Below the pieces are notes generated by a model. It ran no database searches, was not told the origin of the DNA, and saw nothing but the letters and a program-made list of their open reading frames with translations. Shown in pieces: positions 54,589 to 62,449 of a stretch of DNA of 62,449 nt. Position numbers and translations under genes: made by a program. Position 1 is the stretch's first letter; each line of letters opens with the position of its first letter. The stretch is from NCBI RefSeq assembly GCF_900101915.1, contig NZ_FNAL01000018.1, forward strand, positions 1 through 62,449, given 5' to 3'. This DNA is from Psychrobacter pacificensis. Its GTDB lineage: Bacteria > Pseudomonadota > Gammaproteobacteria > Pseudomonadales > Moraxellaceae.

Positions 54589-56814
54589 TTAAGACTGAAC
54601 GGTGACCATCTGTGCCGATTGCTCTGCCTGCTGTGCCCGTAGCCAATCGTTCAATAATTGGGTTTGTTTACGGACGATCGCAAGCTTAATATGATCAGGG
54701 TTTTTTATCAGCTCTTGTATTTTTTTCTTCATATTGCGCTCAAGCAGCTGACTGACTAGCTCTTCGATCAGGCCATCAAGCCCCAAAATATTGCGTGCGG
54801 TTAGCGCTTTATAAAAGCCGCCCCAATTACGGCTCAGCATGTCTTGGGTCGCAGGCTTCACATTTGATAAGATAAAATGCGCTGCTGCGTTGGCATCTTT
54901 TGGCAAATAATTAAGACAGCGTTTGATAGTGCTCACGATGTCAAGCAGAGCCGCGTCTTGCAGGTCTTCCCAAGCAAGCGGACGCAGCGTATCGGCTGAA
55001 GCCTTTTGTTTGATATGCGCAGGTAGGTGTAAGCCATTAATACCAGACTGTTGCCAAATCGATTCGATAGGGTCATCAATGAGTGCGCGCGGCTGAAACA
55101 AAAAGCACAGCTGCAATTGTTGGCTGATGGTCATATCACCATCAAAGTCTAGCAGCGCATCTTTGGCCTCGACATTTTGACTGCGCCTGCCGCCAAGCTT
55201 TTGATAAATGTCATTATTGAGCAAATAGCGAAAGCTACTGCCTTTTGGCAAAGCGGTCGTCAATGAGCGTACTTGCGACATGAGCTTGGCTTTGCCTTCA
55301 GCCAGACTCATGTCATAGCGCTCACTTAAGTACGCAAAAATATACTGTGATAACGGCATGGCTTGGCTGATTTGCTCACGCATGGCATCGCTGCCATGAC
55401 TCTTGATAAACGTATCAGGATCATGATTGTTAGGCAGGGTTAAAAACCGCAACTCTTTATCATCAGCAAGCACAGGTAAGGCAACTTCAAGCGTACGCCA
55501 AGCGGCTTTTTGTCCGGCACTGTCGCCATCAAAACTCAAAGTCAGCGTTGGATTGAGTGTCAATAGCCGCGATATTTGGCTTTCATTGATTGCCGTACCC
55601 ATCGAGGCGACCGCGCCATAGATGCCCGCTTGATAGAGAGCAATGACATCCATGTAACCCTCGACCACCAGCCAGTCGTTAGCACGCTGCTGGCGCGACT
55701 CATAATAGCCATAGAGTACATGCTGCTTATGAAAGACGGGCGAGTCTGAGGAGTTGATGTATTTTGGCTTGACCTCATCGTCGAGCGCCCGACCACCAAA
55801 ACCAATGGTGCGACCTTGGTTGTCACGAATAGGAAAAATAACCCGATCACGCAGCAGATCGTAGTCACGGCCAGACTCTGATTGGCGCACGAGCCCTAGT
55901 GCCTTAAGTCCTTCAATATCTTGTGGAAACTGATGCTCAAGATGCTGCCAGCCAAATGGCGCATAGCCAAGACCAAAAGTCTCAAAAGTCTCTTCAGTGA
56001 GTCCGCGTGACAAAAAGTATTGCTTGGCATGAGGGTGAGTGTGTAGATTATGCTGATAGAACTGCTGAATTTGCTCTAGCAGATCGTACAAATTGCCATC
56101 TTGATCAGACGTCTGATCGATACCAATACTATCCATGCCTGCGTCAGTTTCTGTCAGCCACACTGGCGGATAGGCACTATCGTCCGCATGGTTTGAAGAA
56201 TACGGCTCTGATGGATACGAGTCCATTGAATAAGATGCTGACTCGTAAGCGTCTAGCGGCGGGAAATTATCGTAACCCTGAGCGTCATCATAACTTGACT
56301 GGTCTATGTGATTTTGGTCGCTTTGGTCAACATTATTTTGATGACTGGCTTGACGGTTGTTTTGATAGTTATTTCGATAGCTGTCTTGGTTTGTGCCGTC
56401 TTGGTTTGCACCGTCTTGATTTACTTTGCTGTGCTCTATCGTTGGGCTAGGTACATTGTGAACTGGCGGCGGTGCAATAGGTGTTGGCGTACGGCGTTGA
56501 TAGCTGACGTTCTGTTGCTCTTCTTTTGGTACTTCAATGCCTGTTTGTTTAGATAGCTCATTGACTGCTTCGATAAAGGTAAGATTCTCGTAATCACGCA
56601 AAAAACTGATGGCATTGCCACCGACGCTACAGCCAAAACAGTGATAGATATTTTTTTGTGGATTGACATAAAAAGAAGGCGATTTTTCACCGTGAAAAGG
56701 GCAGCAGCCTTTATATTCACTACCAGCGCGTTTAAGCGTGGTGTGTTTGCCAATGATGCTGATCAGGTCAGCTTGGCTATTGAGTTGTTCAAGAATATGG
56801 TTAGGAATGCTCAT
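54589..56814 (-). CDS. dnaG: DNA primase
   Basis: Synthesises RNA primers for replication. The CHC2 zinc domain has Cys38, His41, Cys59 and Cys62 (CPFHGEKSPSFYVNPQKN then HCFGC). The RNA polymerase/TOPRIM core follows after residue ~250 (IGFGGRALDD, LVVEGYMDVIALYQAG, LSFDGDSAGQKA). The C-terminal helical domain binds DnaB helicase. It is 741 residues against 581 in E. coli. The main excess is a ~140-residue linker between zinc and core domains rich in Asn, Gln, Asp, Ser and Tyr, with a three-fold NQDG-like repeat. The start has no strong ribosome site but fits the family. Confidence 0.96.
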   Translation of the reverse strand: MSIPNHILEQLNSQADLISIIGKHTTLKRAGSEYKGCCPFHGEKSPSFYVNPQKNIYHCFGCSVGGNAISFLRDYENLTFIEAVNELSKQTGIEVPKEEQQNVSYQRRTPTPIAPPPVHNVPSPTIEHSKVNQDGANQDGTNQDSYRNNYQNNRQASHQNNVDQSDQNHIDQSSYDDAQGYDNFPPLDAYESASYSMDSYPSEPYSSNHADDSAYPPVWLTETDAGMDSIGIDQTSDQDGNLYDLLEQIQQFYQHNLHTHPHAKQYFLSRGLTEETFETFGLGYAPFGWQHLEHQFPQDIEGLKALGLVRQSESGRDYDLLRDRVIFPIRDNQGRTIGFGGRALDDEVKPKYINSSDSPVFHKQHVLYGYYESRQQRANDWLVVEGYMDVIALYQAGIYGAVASMGTAINESQISRLLTLNPTLTLSFDGDSAGQKAAWRTLEVALPVLADDKELRFLTLPNNHDPDTFIKSHGSDAMREQISQAMPLSQYIFAYLSERYDMSLAEGKAKLMSQVRSLTTALPKGSSFRYLLNNDIYQKLGGRRSQNVEAKDALLDFDGDMTISQQLQLCFLFQPRALIDDPIESIWQQSGINGLHLPAHIKQKASADTLRPLAWEDLQDAALLDIVSTIKRCLNYLPKDANAAAHFILSNVKPATQDMLSRNWGGFYKALTARNILGLDGLIEELVSQLLERNMKKKIQELIKNPDHIKLAIVRKQTQLLNDWLRAQQAEQSAQMVTVQS

Positions 56815-56877
56815 ACAAAAAACAGTTTACCATAGGTCGATTATGTTGGGGCAGAGGTAATGAGGTACTGCTAGAAA

Positions 56878-56906
56878 AATAAGGCCAACGTAATGTTGAC
56901 CTTATT
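56878..56906 (-). terminator. Terminator of bamD
   Basis: AATAAGGCCAAC and GTTGACCTTATT form a 12-bp stem (one wobble on the RNA strand) around a 5-base loop, followed on the minus strand by TTTTTC. It lies about 50 bp past the bamD stop. Confidence 0.82.
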
Positions 56907-56953
56907 ATCAATGAATACAGACTGTGTTAGCTAGGCTAAAAGACCTCACATAA

Positions 56954-58135
56954 TCAATTATTATCCATATCACTCACACTGTCGTCATTTAGCGTAGTGC
57001 GACGTGTTGGATTGGTATTTAGTGGATCGACGTTGGCTTCTCGTGCAGTCGAGCCAGTGCTTGATTGGCTGGTCACGCGCTCAGCTGACGCTTCAGGCAG
57101 ACCTAGGCCTACGCTAATACCATTACGTGCAGACGCATTGTTGGCGACTGGAGTGTTGGCAGGCGTTGTGTTTGTCCCTGCTAGTCTCAACTGGGCTGCG
57201 TTGCCAATCATTTGGGTTTTGGTCGCGCCATTATATTCGCCCGTTGCCACTGAGTTGTCAGTTGTGCTTGAACGACCAAGCTGTCCAAAGGTAATCTTAT
57301 TGAGCCAAGAGCGATCACGTTTGGTGCTCAGTTTCACGCTGCCATTACTCGTCAGCATGTTTGGATAGTTGATTTGCAATAGGGTTTTGTACTCATTTGC
57401 CAAATCTGTTAGACCAAGTTTTTCGTGGCTATAGGCTAGGACAGCAATGGCATCTGGTACTGACTCACTCAGTGGATAGTACTGGAAGACCCATTTGGCA
57501 CGGTTGACAGCTGCCACATAAGCTTCACGCTCGATATACCAGTTGGCTGCGCTCATCTCGCTCTCAGCAAACTGATTATAGATAAATGTCATGCGCTGGG
57601 CGGCATCTGGTGCATAGGGGCTATTTGGGTATTTGCTAATAAGTTCTTGGAAGTTGGCAAAGGCAATACGTAGATACGCAGTGTCACGCTCCGCTTGGTT
57701 TAATTTAAACAGCTTCAAACTCTCAGACGAGCCTTCCATATTGGCAACGCCGCGTACATAGTAAGCATAGCTGACTTGGGGATTAGAAGGATATAGACGG
57801 ATGAATTGCTCAGCACTCGCTGCTGCCATCTCGTATTTATCGCTTTGATACTGTGCATACATCATATCAAGTAATGCCTGTTCAGCGTATTGCCCAGTTG
57901 GGTAAAAGGTACGCAGATTGGTCAGTTCTTCAACACCTTGAACATAGCGGCCTTTATCGATTTGAGCGATGGCATCGTTATAGTAACCTTGCTCTGACTT
58001 TTCCGCTGTTTCTACCGCGTCGACATCTTTGGCGCCAGTGAGGTTTTTGAATGTCTGGCAACCCACTAGATTGACGCTAAGCGCAAGTAAGGTGATTGAG
58101 GACAGTTTGATAAACGTATTGCCAACAGCTTGCAT
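56954..58135 (-). CDS. bamD: Outer-membrane assembly lipoprotein BamD
   Basis: Essential part of the BAM complex that inserts beta-barrel proteins in the outer membrane. The lipobox LVGC gives lipidated Cys26. Residues ~45-260 are the TPR-like helical repeats (YNDAIAQIDKGRYVQGVEEL, FIRLYPSNPQVSYAYYVRG, FQELISKYPNSPYAPDA). It is 393 residues where E. coli BamD has 245; the extra ~130 residues are a C-terminal Ser/Thr/Asn/Ala-rich tail. The ATG at 58135 has GGAG upstream and removes a 33-residue extension with a second hydrophobic run. Divergent from rluD, as in many gammaproteobacteria. Confidence 0.94.
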   Translation of the reverse strand: MQAVGNTFIKLSSITLLALSVNLVGCQTFKNLTGAKDVDAVETAEKSEQGYYNDAIAQIDKGRYVQGVEELTNLRTFYPTGQYAEQALLDMMYAQYQSDKYEMAAASAEQFIRLYPSNPQVSYAYYVRGVANMEGSSESLKLFKLNQAERDTAYLRIAFANFQELISKYPNSPYAPDAAQRMTFIYNQFAESEMSAANWYIEREAYVAAVNRAKWVFQYYPLSESVPDAIAVLAYSHEKLGLTDLANEYKTLLQINYPNMLTSNGSVKLSTKRDRSWLNKITFGQLGRSSTTDNSVATGEYNGATKTQMIGNAAQLRLAGTNTTPANTPVANNASARNGISVGLGLPEASAERVTSQSSTGSTAREANVDPLNTNPTRRTTLNDDSVSDMDNN

Positions 58136-58156
58136 ACTTCTTCTCCGACACAAGAC

Positions 58157-58182
58157 GCATGATAGCAGCAGTGCTATCATGC
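58157..58182 (-). promoter_or_regulatory. Hairpin in the bamD leader
   Basis: GCATGATAGCA and TGCTATCATGC form a perfect 11-bp stem with a 4-base loop. It ends about ten bases before the GGAG site of bamD, close enough to affect ribosome access. It could also be an operator. Confidence 0.55.
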
Positions 58183-58863
58183 TATATAAAAAATTAGTGA
58201 TAAAAAACGATGCTGAGTATTCAGCGATGCACAAGCAACACGTTTTTCATCGAATGCAGTTTTTGTTATGACGTATTGTACTGGTAGATTGGGTCTGATA
58301 CATAGAGCTTTTATAGTAAGCCTGTAATAGATCAAATGCATTTAATCATATTCAAAAGGTTTAAATGGCAAACACTGTCAATAAAAACCAATGGTATTTT
58401 TATACTGTATTTGAATATGGCATAGCAATACAGTGCCATAGCATACAGCAAAACATGGCTATACTTTATAGAATAACGTTTGCTTCGTCTATTTTTTCGC
58501 TATCTATATTTTACAGGCAGTTTACCATGAGCGGCTATCACGAGCGATACCGAATATCGCTGGCAGGAACAAATATACAGTAAATTACAGCAATGTTATG
58601 TTCTAGAGAGCTAAGCAGTAAAGCTTGGCACCTCAGAAGCGCTCAAAAATTCACAGATAGTATGCACTTTTATAGGGCTTGGACGCGTGACATGATACAC
58701 TAGAGCGGTATTGTCTCCGCTTTTTTGACCTGCATAGCTTTTATTATTTGCTAGAGGTCAAAAAACGACAATTTTTTATTATTTTATCTTTGAATGAAGT
58801 CACCTAACAAAATATAGTTAGTAACTTTACATAGTTAGCAACTTTGCTAGGTATCAATCCGCT
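58183..58863. other. Long divergent region between bamD and rluD
   Basis: About 680 bp with no supportable gene. Apart from the bamD hairpin and the rluD dyad (listed separately), it holds AGCGATA/TATCGCT (58543-58561, 5-base loop) and ATGGCA/TGCCAT near 58418-58440. The short frames in it lack ribosome sites and family resemblance. It presumably holds the promoters of both flanking genes. Confidence 0.5.
58721..58765. promoter_or_regulatory. Long dyad upstream of rluD
   Basis: TTTTTTGACCT and AGGTCAAAAAA form a perfect 11-bp inverted repeat with a 23-base spacer, inside which TAGC/GCTA can also pair. T residues are on the left arm and A on the right, the reverse of a terminator on either strand. 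The left arm includes TTGACC, which would make a good -35. It lies ~100 bp before the rluD start. Confidence 0.55.
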
Positions 58864-60105
58864 ATGAATAATGATGCCATGACTACCCATTTATCACCGA
58901 ATCAATCGCTAGAGACTGATTCATCAGCACAAGAGTCACCAATGCCAAATAACGTTTTAAATAATGACGAGCCTGACAATCAAGAAATGATGGATGAGCA
59001 GGAAATAATGGACGAGCATACTGATGCTCTTGATAATGACGACTTGCTCGAAGAAGATAGCGATATTGATGAAGAAATTGACGATGGCGACATGGATGAA
59101 GGCGACGACAATGAAGCGCCAGTAGCAGGTCAAGCGGTACCAGTGGTGGTAGATATAACGCATATCGTCACAGAAGATGAGTCTGGCTTACGTATTGATA
59201 AAGTCGCTTCACAGGTGTTTGCAGACTTTTCGCGCGTGCAACTACAAGGTTGGATCACGGACGGTAGCTTACTCTATAACGGCAGTGTGCAAAAACCAAA
59301 GGTTCGTGTCAAAGCAGATGACGTGCTACATCTATCGACAACATTGCAGCAGCATAGTGAAGATCAACCAGAAAATATCGATATCGATGTGGTCTATGAA
59401 GATGATGATGTATTGGTCATCAACAAGCCTGTCGGTATGGTGGTGCATCCAGGTGCGGGTAACCAGACAGGCACTTTGGTCAATGCTTTGCTATATCATT
59501 ATCCGCAGCAGCATCACTTGCCGCGTGCAGGGTTGGTACACCGTATTGACAAAGACACCTCTGGATTACTACTCATTGGTAAAACCAAACCGGCTCAAAT
59601 GGCGTTGATGGAGCAACTAAAAGACAAATCTGTTTATCGTCATTATCAGTGTGTGGTAGCAGGCGATCAAGCAAGCTTGCTGCGTCATCGCCGTATTGAT
59701 GCGCCGATAGGGCGACATCGTACTCAGCGTACCAAAATGACAGTCATGACTGCCGGCCGTGAAGCGGTAACCCATCTATTAAATGTCACGCCACTGAATG
59801 ACAACTACTGTCTGTTAGATGTCGGACTGGAAACAGGTCGTACGCACCAGATCCGTGTCCATCTGAGCCATGTGACCCATCCGCTAGTCGGGGACCGTGT
59901 CTATGGTGGTCGTCGTCAACTGCGAGCAGGTTTGACAGAAGCACAGCGCCAAGCCATCAGCAACTTCCCGCGCCAAGCATTGCATGCTTATACTCTTGGG
60001 TTTGTGCATCCGGTAACTGGTGAGGATATTGAAGTGACGACGCCACTGCCAGAAGACATGCAACAGCTAATAGCTGTATTAAGCGACGGCTATGATGACG
60101 AGTAA
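58864..60105 (+). CDS. rluD: 23S rRNA pseudouridine synthase RluD
   Basis: Makes pseudouridines in helix 69 of 23S rRNA (positions 1911, 1915 and 1917 in E. coli). An S4 RNA-binding domain (~103-150, LRIDKVASQVFADFSRVQLQ) precedes the catalytic domain with VINKPVGMVVHPG, HRIDKDTSGLLL (catalytic Asp229) and GRTHQIRVHL. It is 413 residues against ~326 in E. coli because of a ~95-residue N-terminal tail that is very acidic (DLLEEDSDIDEEIDDGDMDE). The first ATG is used here; a start a few codons later is possible. pgeF follows in the same direction, as is common. Confidence 0.94.
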   Translation: MNNDAMTTHLSPNQSLETDSSAQESPMPNNVLNNDEPDNQEMMDEQEIMDEHTDALDNDDLLEEDSDIDEEIDDGDMDEGDDNEAPVAGQAVPVVVDITHIVTEDESGLRIDKVASQVFADFSRVQLQGWITDGSLLYNGSVQKPKVRVKADDVLHLSTTLQQHSEDQPENIDIDVVYEDDDVLVINKPVGMVVHPGAGNQTGTLVNALLYHYPQQHHLPRAGLVHRIDKDTSGLLLIGKTKPAQMALMEQLKDKSVYRHYQCVVAGDQASLLRHRRIDAPIGRHRTQRTKMTVMTAGREAVTHLLNVTPLNDNYCLLDVGLETGRTHQIRVHLSHVTHPLVGDRVYGGRRQLRAGLTEAQRQAISNFPRQALHAYTLGFVHPVTGEDIEVTTPLPEDMQQLIAVLSDGYDDE

Positions 60106-60218
60106 ACGCTATTGAGAAAAGCGGCTGTCTAAAGGTGTTTACGACAATTGCCAAGTTTATAGTAGTGATTTAGTGATGCCAATTTTTAGACAGTCAAAGA
60201 TAAAAGGATGGGGCAGTC

Positions 60219-61214
60219 GTGACAAACAAGCTTCCGATAATAGATAATTTTCCAATGACCATGCTCGCGCAAATGGATGACGTGGCTGTTTTCCAAACGG
60301 CTGCTTTTGCGCCGAATAATATTGACGAACCTGCTACCGCAAGCCAGCAAAGAGGGCTTGACAGTCAAGCAAACCATCAAGCAAATTATGGCGCGCTAAA
60401 TCTAGGCCTGCATGTCAACGATGAGGCGGCAAAGGTATTAGGTAATCGTATGAGTCTGTTGGCTGCGATTAATACACAGATGGCAAGTGAGTCATCACAA
60501 ACTGAGCAACATACTGCTATTCACAGCTTACATTGGGTCAGTCAGATTCATGGTAAACAGATCCATGATATTGATACGACGCCTTTGAGCATGGCACCAA
60601 TGGCGGCTGACGCCATAATCAGCAAGCAAAGTGGTCGTGGACTGGCGATCATGACGGCAGATTGTGTGCCGATTGTCTTATACCAACCCGCTAGCGGTAA
60701 AATCGCCGCCATTCATGCAGGCTGGCAAGGATTGGCGTGCGGTATCATCAAAGAGACTGCTCAGCGCTTTACCGATTCAGGGGCTATACAGGCTTGGATA
60801 GGGGTGTGTATCAGTCAGGCCAATTATGAAGTGGGTCATCAAGTTCGTGACCAATTATTGGCTGGTTGCTTAGATAATCAATTACTCACGGCGTCAGATA
60901 GTGATAATTTTGACAGTTTATATGTGATGCGCTCAGATAGTGGTCTTGAAAATCATAGCGATACTCAGCATTTACATAAGACAGTTGATAAACTATCGAA
61001 TTGCGCTACAGTGCACACGCATAAAGTTAAGCTAAACTTACCAAAACTGGCCGCTGATCAATTAACAGCTGCTGGCGTGTCGATAGATAGTAAAGAACCT
61101 ATCAGCTGTAGCTATGCAGATCGGCATTACTATTCTTATCGTCGTCAAACGCATATGCAGCAGCCTGCAACGGGAAGAATGGCGCTTGTGATTGTGCGCC
61201 GCGCTGCTACGTAG
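60219..61214 (+). CDS. pgeF: Peptidoglycan editing factor PgeF (YfiH, LACC1 family)
   Basis: Family members remove wrongly incorporated L-Ser from muropeptide precursors and also show purine nucleoside and phenol-oxidising activity. HWVSQIHGKQIHDID, MTADCVPIVLY, AAIHAGWQGLACGI and the C-terminal CSYADRHYYSYRR carry the conserved His and Cys ligands and the SYRR...GRMA end. At 331 residues it is longer than the ~245 usual, with extra sequence at the N-terminus and a ~25-residue insert near residue 230-260. The start is a GTG at 60219 behind GGATGGGG. Confidence 0.9.
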   Translation: MTNKLPIIDNFPMTMLAQMDDVAVFQTAAFAPNNIDEPATASQQRGLDSQANHQANYGALNLGLHVNDEAAKVLGNRMSLLAAINTQMASESSQTEQHTAIHSLHWVSQIHGKQIHDIDTTPLSMAPMAADAIISKQSGRGLAIMTADCVPIVLYQPASGKIAAIHAGWQGLACGIIKETAQRFTDSGAIQAWIGVCISQANYEVGHQVRDQLLAGCLDNQLLTASDSDNFDSLYVMRSDSGLENHSDTQHLHKTVDKLSNCATVHTHKVKLNLPKLAADQLTAAGVSIDSKEPISCSYADRHYYSYRRQTHMQQPATGRMALVIVRRAAT

Positions 61215-61317
61215 ATGTCAGCTCACAACTAACAAACCTATTGAGTGCGCTGAGTCGTTTTGCACTCGTACACTATATTATTTTTATTTAACCATTATTG
61301 TCATTATTAGAGTCTGT

Positions 61318-61929
61318 ATGAATACAACTAGCGAATCCTCAAAAATATCTCCTGATAGTACGCCTAACGTATCGATTGCTGTTATTTTTCATAGCAACTA
61401 CGGTCATACTAAGCGTGTCGCTGAAGCGATTGTACAAGGCGCGCATCAGCAATTACCAGAGGCCCAAGCAAAAGCGGTTGATATTCATGATATTGACTGG
61501 GATTATTTAGATCAGGCAGATCTATTGGTTTTCGGTAGCGCGGTATATATGGGCAGCGTCACCGCTGAATTCAAAACCTTTATGGATGAAACCTCAAAGC
61601 GTTGGTACAACCGCACGTGGGAAGGCAAATGGGCCGCAGCTTTTGCCAACTCAGGCGGTCTGAGCGGTGATAAACTTGCCGTGTTGCAGCAAATTTCTCT
61701 ATATGCCATGCAGCATGGTATGAATTGGATTGGTCTGCCGCTTATGCCGACGGGTCATGAGGCGCACGATCTCAACCGTCTATCTAGCTTCTTAGGTTTG
61801 ATGACACAATCTCTTGACGGACCACCTGAAGAAACGCCAGGGAAAGGAGATATTGATACCGCTATTTGGTTTGGTGATCATTTGGCTAAAACCATCATTA
61901 AACATCAGCCAGCGGATAGTAAGCGTTAG
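61318..61929 (+). CDS. Flavodoxin/WrbA-like NAD(P)H-dependent flavoprotein
   Basis: A 203-residue FMN-binding oxidoreductase. IAVIFHSNYGHTKRVAEAI is the flavin phosphate loop, LLVFGSAVYMGSVTAEFKTF the second loop and KWAAAFANSGGLSGDK the third, as in WrbA-type quinone reductases and flavodoxin-fold proteins. A role in two-electron quinone reduction is plausible, but the substrate is unknown. The ATG at 61318 is preferred; the frame is open further upstream through the end of pgeF, but that part is not family-like. Confidence 0.87.
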   Translation: MNTTSESSKISPDSTPNVSIAVIFHSNYGHTKRVAEAIVQGAHQQLPEAQAKAVDIHDIDWDYLDQADLLVFGSAVYMGSVTAEFKTFMDETSKRWYNRTWEGKWAAAFANSGGLSGDKLAVLQQISLYAMQHGMNWIGLPLMPTGHEAHDLNRLSSFLGLMTQSLDGPPEETPGKGDIDTAIWFGDHLAKTIIKHQPADSKR

Positions 61930-61960
61930 TTAACACAGTGGGTGACAGGCTACTCCAGTA

Positions 61961-61992
61961 AAAAAGCAGACACTATTGATGTCTGCTTTTTT
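61961..61992. terminator. Bidirectional terminator after the flavodoxin-like gene
   Basis: AAAAAGCAGACA and TGTCTGCTTTTT form a perfect 12-bp stem with a 7-base loop. It serves this gene and the convergent small lipoprotein gene. Confidence 0.92.
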
Positions 61993-62002
61993 TATGTCAA
62001 TG

Positions 62003-62128
62003 TTATGGAGCAACCAGATTAGTCGGTACAGGCTTAACAGGAATAGGGCTATCAACAAATTGGAAATGTTGACAACCAGTCAGCATTAGCGACGCTATCA
62101 GCAGACAAATAGAGGTAAGTGACTTCAT
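62003..62128 (-). CDS. Very small lipoprotein (41 residues)
   Basis: ATG at 62126-62128 opens 41 codons ending TAA. The product starts MKSLTSICLLIASLMLTGCQ, a complete lipoprotein signal with lipobox LTGC (Cys19), and continues with only 22 mature residues rich in Pro and Val. A weak GAGATA lies upstream. The clean signal and the shared terminator with the convergent gene argue that it is real. It resembles entericidin-sized lipoproteins only in length; I cannot assign a function. Confidence 0.65.
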   Translation of the reverse strand: MKSLTSICLLIASLMLTGCQHFQFVDSPIPVKPVPTNLVAP

Positions 62129-62449
62129 AATAGTATCTCAGAGACGATATATTACCCAATAATATATCTTGTATGTCTATCTATCGTTAGAAGCGATGAC
62201 AGTTAAAAGTAAGGTTTACTTTTAGGTATTATATATAAAAACAGGTCGGTTATATAACCTTAAAAAGGTACAAAGACTTGGCTTTGTTTTTAAAGAAATT
62301 ATTTATTCAGTCATGACGTAACTTGTCTACTATGCGTTTGTATTAGCTATAGTCAATCAATATTAAAAGTGGTACGAGGCAGACGAGTGCAAGTACTACA
62401 GTAGTAGGCTAAACGAGTCTAACGCTGTAACACTTTAATAGTGGTTCGA
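62129..62449. other. AT-rich stretch at the right window edge
   Basis: No gene is visible up to the end of the window. A perfect 12-bp palindrome GGTTATATAACC lies at 62248-62259, which could be an operator upstream of the small lipoprotein gene. The remainder is AT-rich with no confident promoter. Confidence 0.45.

Noticed and set aside
1..62449. CRISPR arrays, tRNA, rRNA or tmRNA genes
   Set aside because: No regularly spaced direct repeats with unique spacers and no cloverleaf or rRNA-like sequence were seen in any gap.

Overview
The window looks like a chromosomal stretch of a Moraxellaceae gammaproteobacterium, most likely Psychrobacter. This is an inference from the gene set, protein style and moderate AT bias; no rRNA or species marker is present. 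Almost everything is core housekeeping, and I see no tRNA, rRNA or CRISPR array. Many proteins carry long low-complexity tails or linkers (GpsA, SecF, DnaG, BamD, RluD).

Layout, 1-25 kb: a cut IS30-family transposase sits at the left edge. It is followed by a small membrane protein with an L7/L12-like domain, ppa and lipB (minus strand), an aldehyde dehydrogenase, a two-gene glycine-betaine-type ABC importer with a fused binding protein and permease, and a TlpA-MsrA-MsrB lipoprotein. Next come pncB facing xseA-xseB, a lipoprotein, an alpha/beta hydrolase, zapE, a nitroreductase, gpsA-sixA, the type II secretion pair gspL-gspM, a DUF4870-like membrane protein, pyrD, and cvpA-purF.

Layout, 25-44 kb: azlC-azlD, a MATE exporter and secD-secF with a detached yajC (all minus strand); a CNNM/CBS membrane protein; an NTF2-like exported protein; and two lytic transglycosylases (a seven-LysM MltD type and an MltF type) whose stop codons abut. 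A gene-free stretch of about 1 kb with a run of stem-loops follows, then a NIF3-family gene, a DegS-type protease, a YfaE-type ferredoxin and nrdB.

Layout, 44-62 kb: nrdA and nrdB are separated by about 3.1 kb of accessory DNA. This holds a StbD/RelE toxin-antitoxin pair, a third gene whose C-terminus copies the antitoxin tail, a possible phage terminase remnant, a 68-bp inverted-repeat element, and three phage-like small genes, one of them only 58 codons. Upstream of nrdA are two NrdR-box-like sites 30 bp apart. Then come ybeD, a bestrophin-like protein, a SulP remnant, rpoD, dnaG, bamD, rluD, pgeF, a flavodoxin-like gene and a 41-residue lipoprotein.

The genes cover nucleotide supply (nrdAB plus ferredoxin, pyrD, purF, pncB), envelope biogenesis and quality control (secDF/yajC, bamD, degS, the transglycosylases, gspLM), stress repair (msrAB, betaine uptake) and macromolecular synthesis (dnaG, rpoD, rluD). 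The most unusual part is the cargo between nrdA and nrdB, in particular the three-gene antitoxin-toxin-antitoxin-tail operon.
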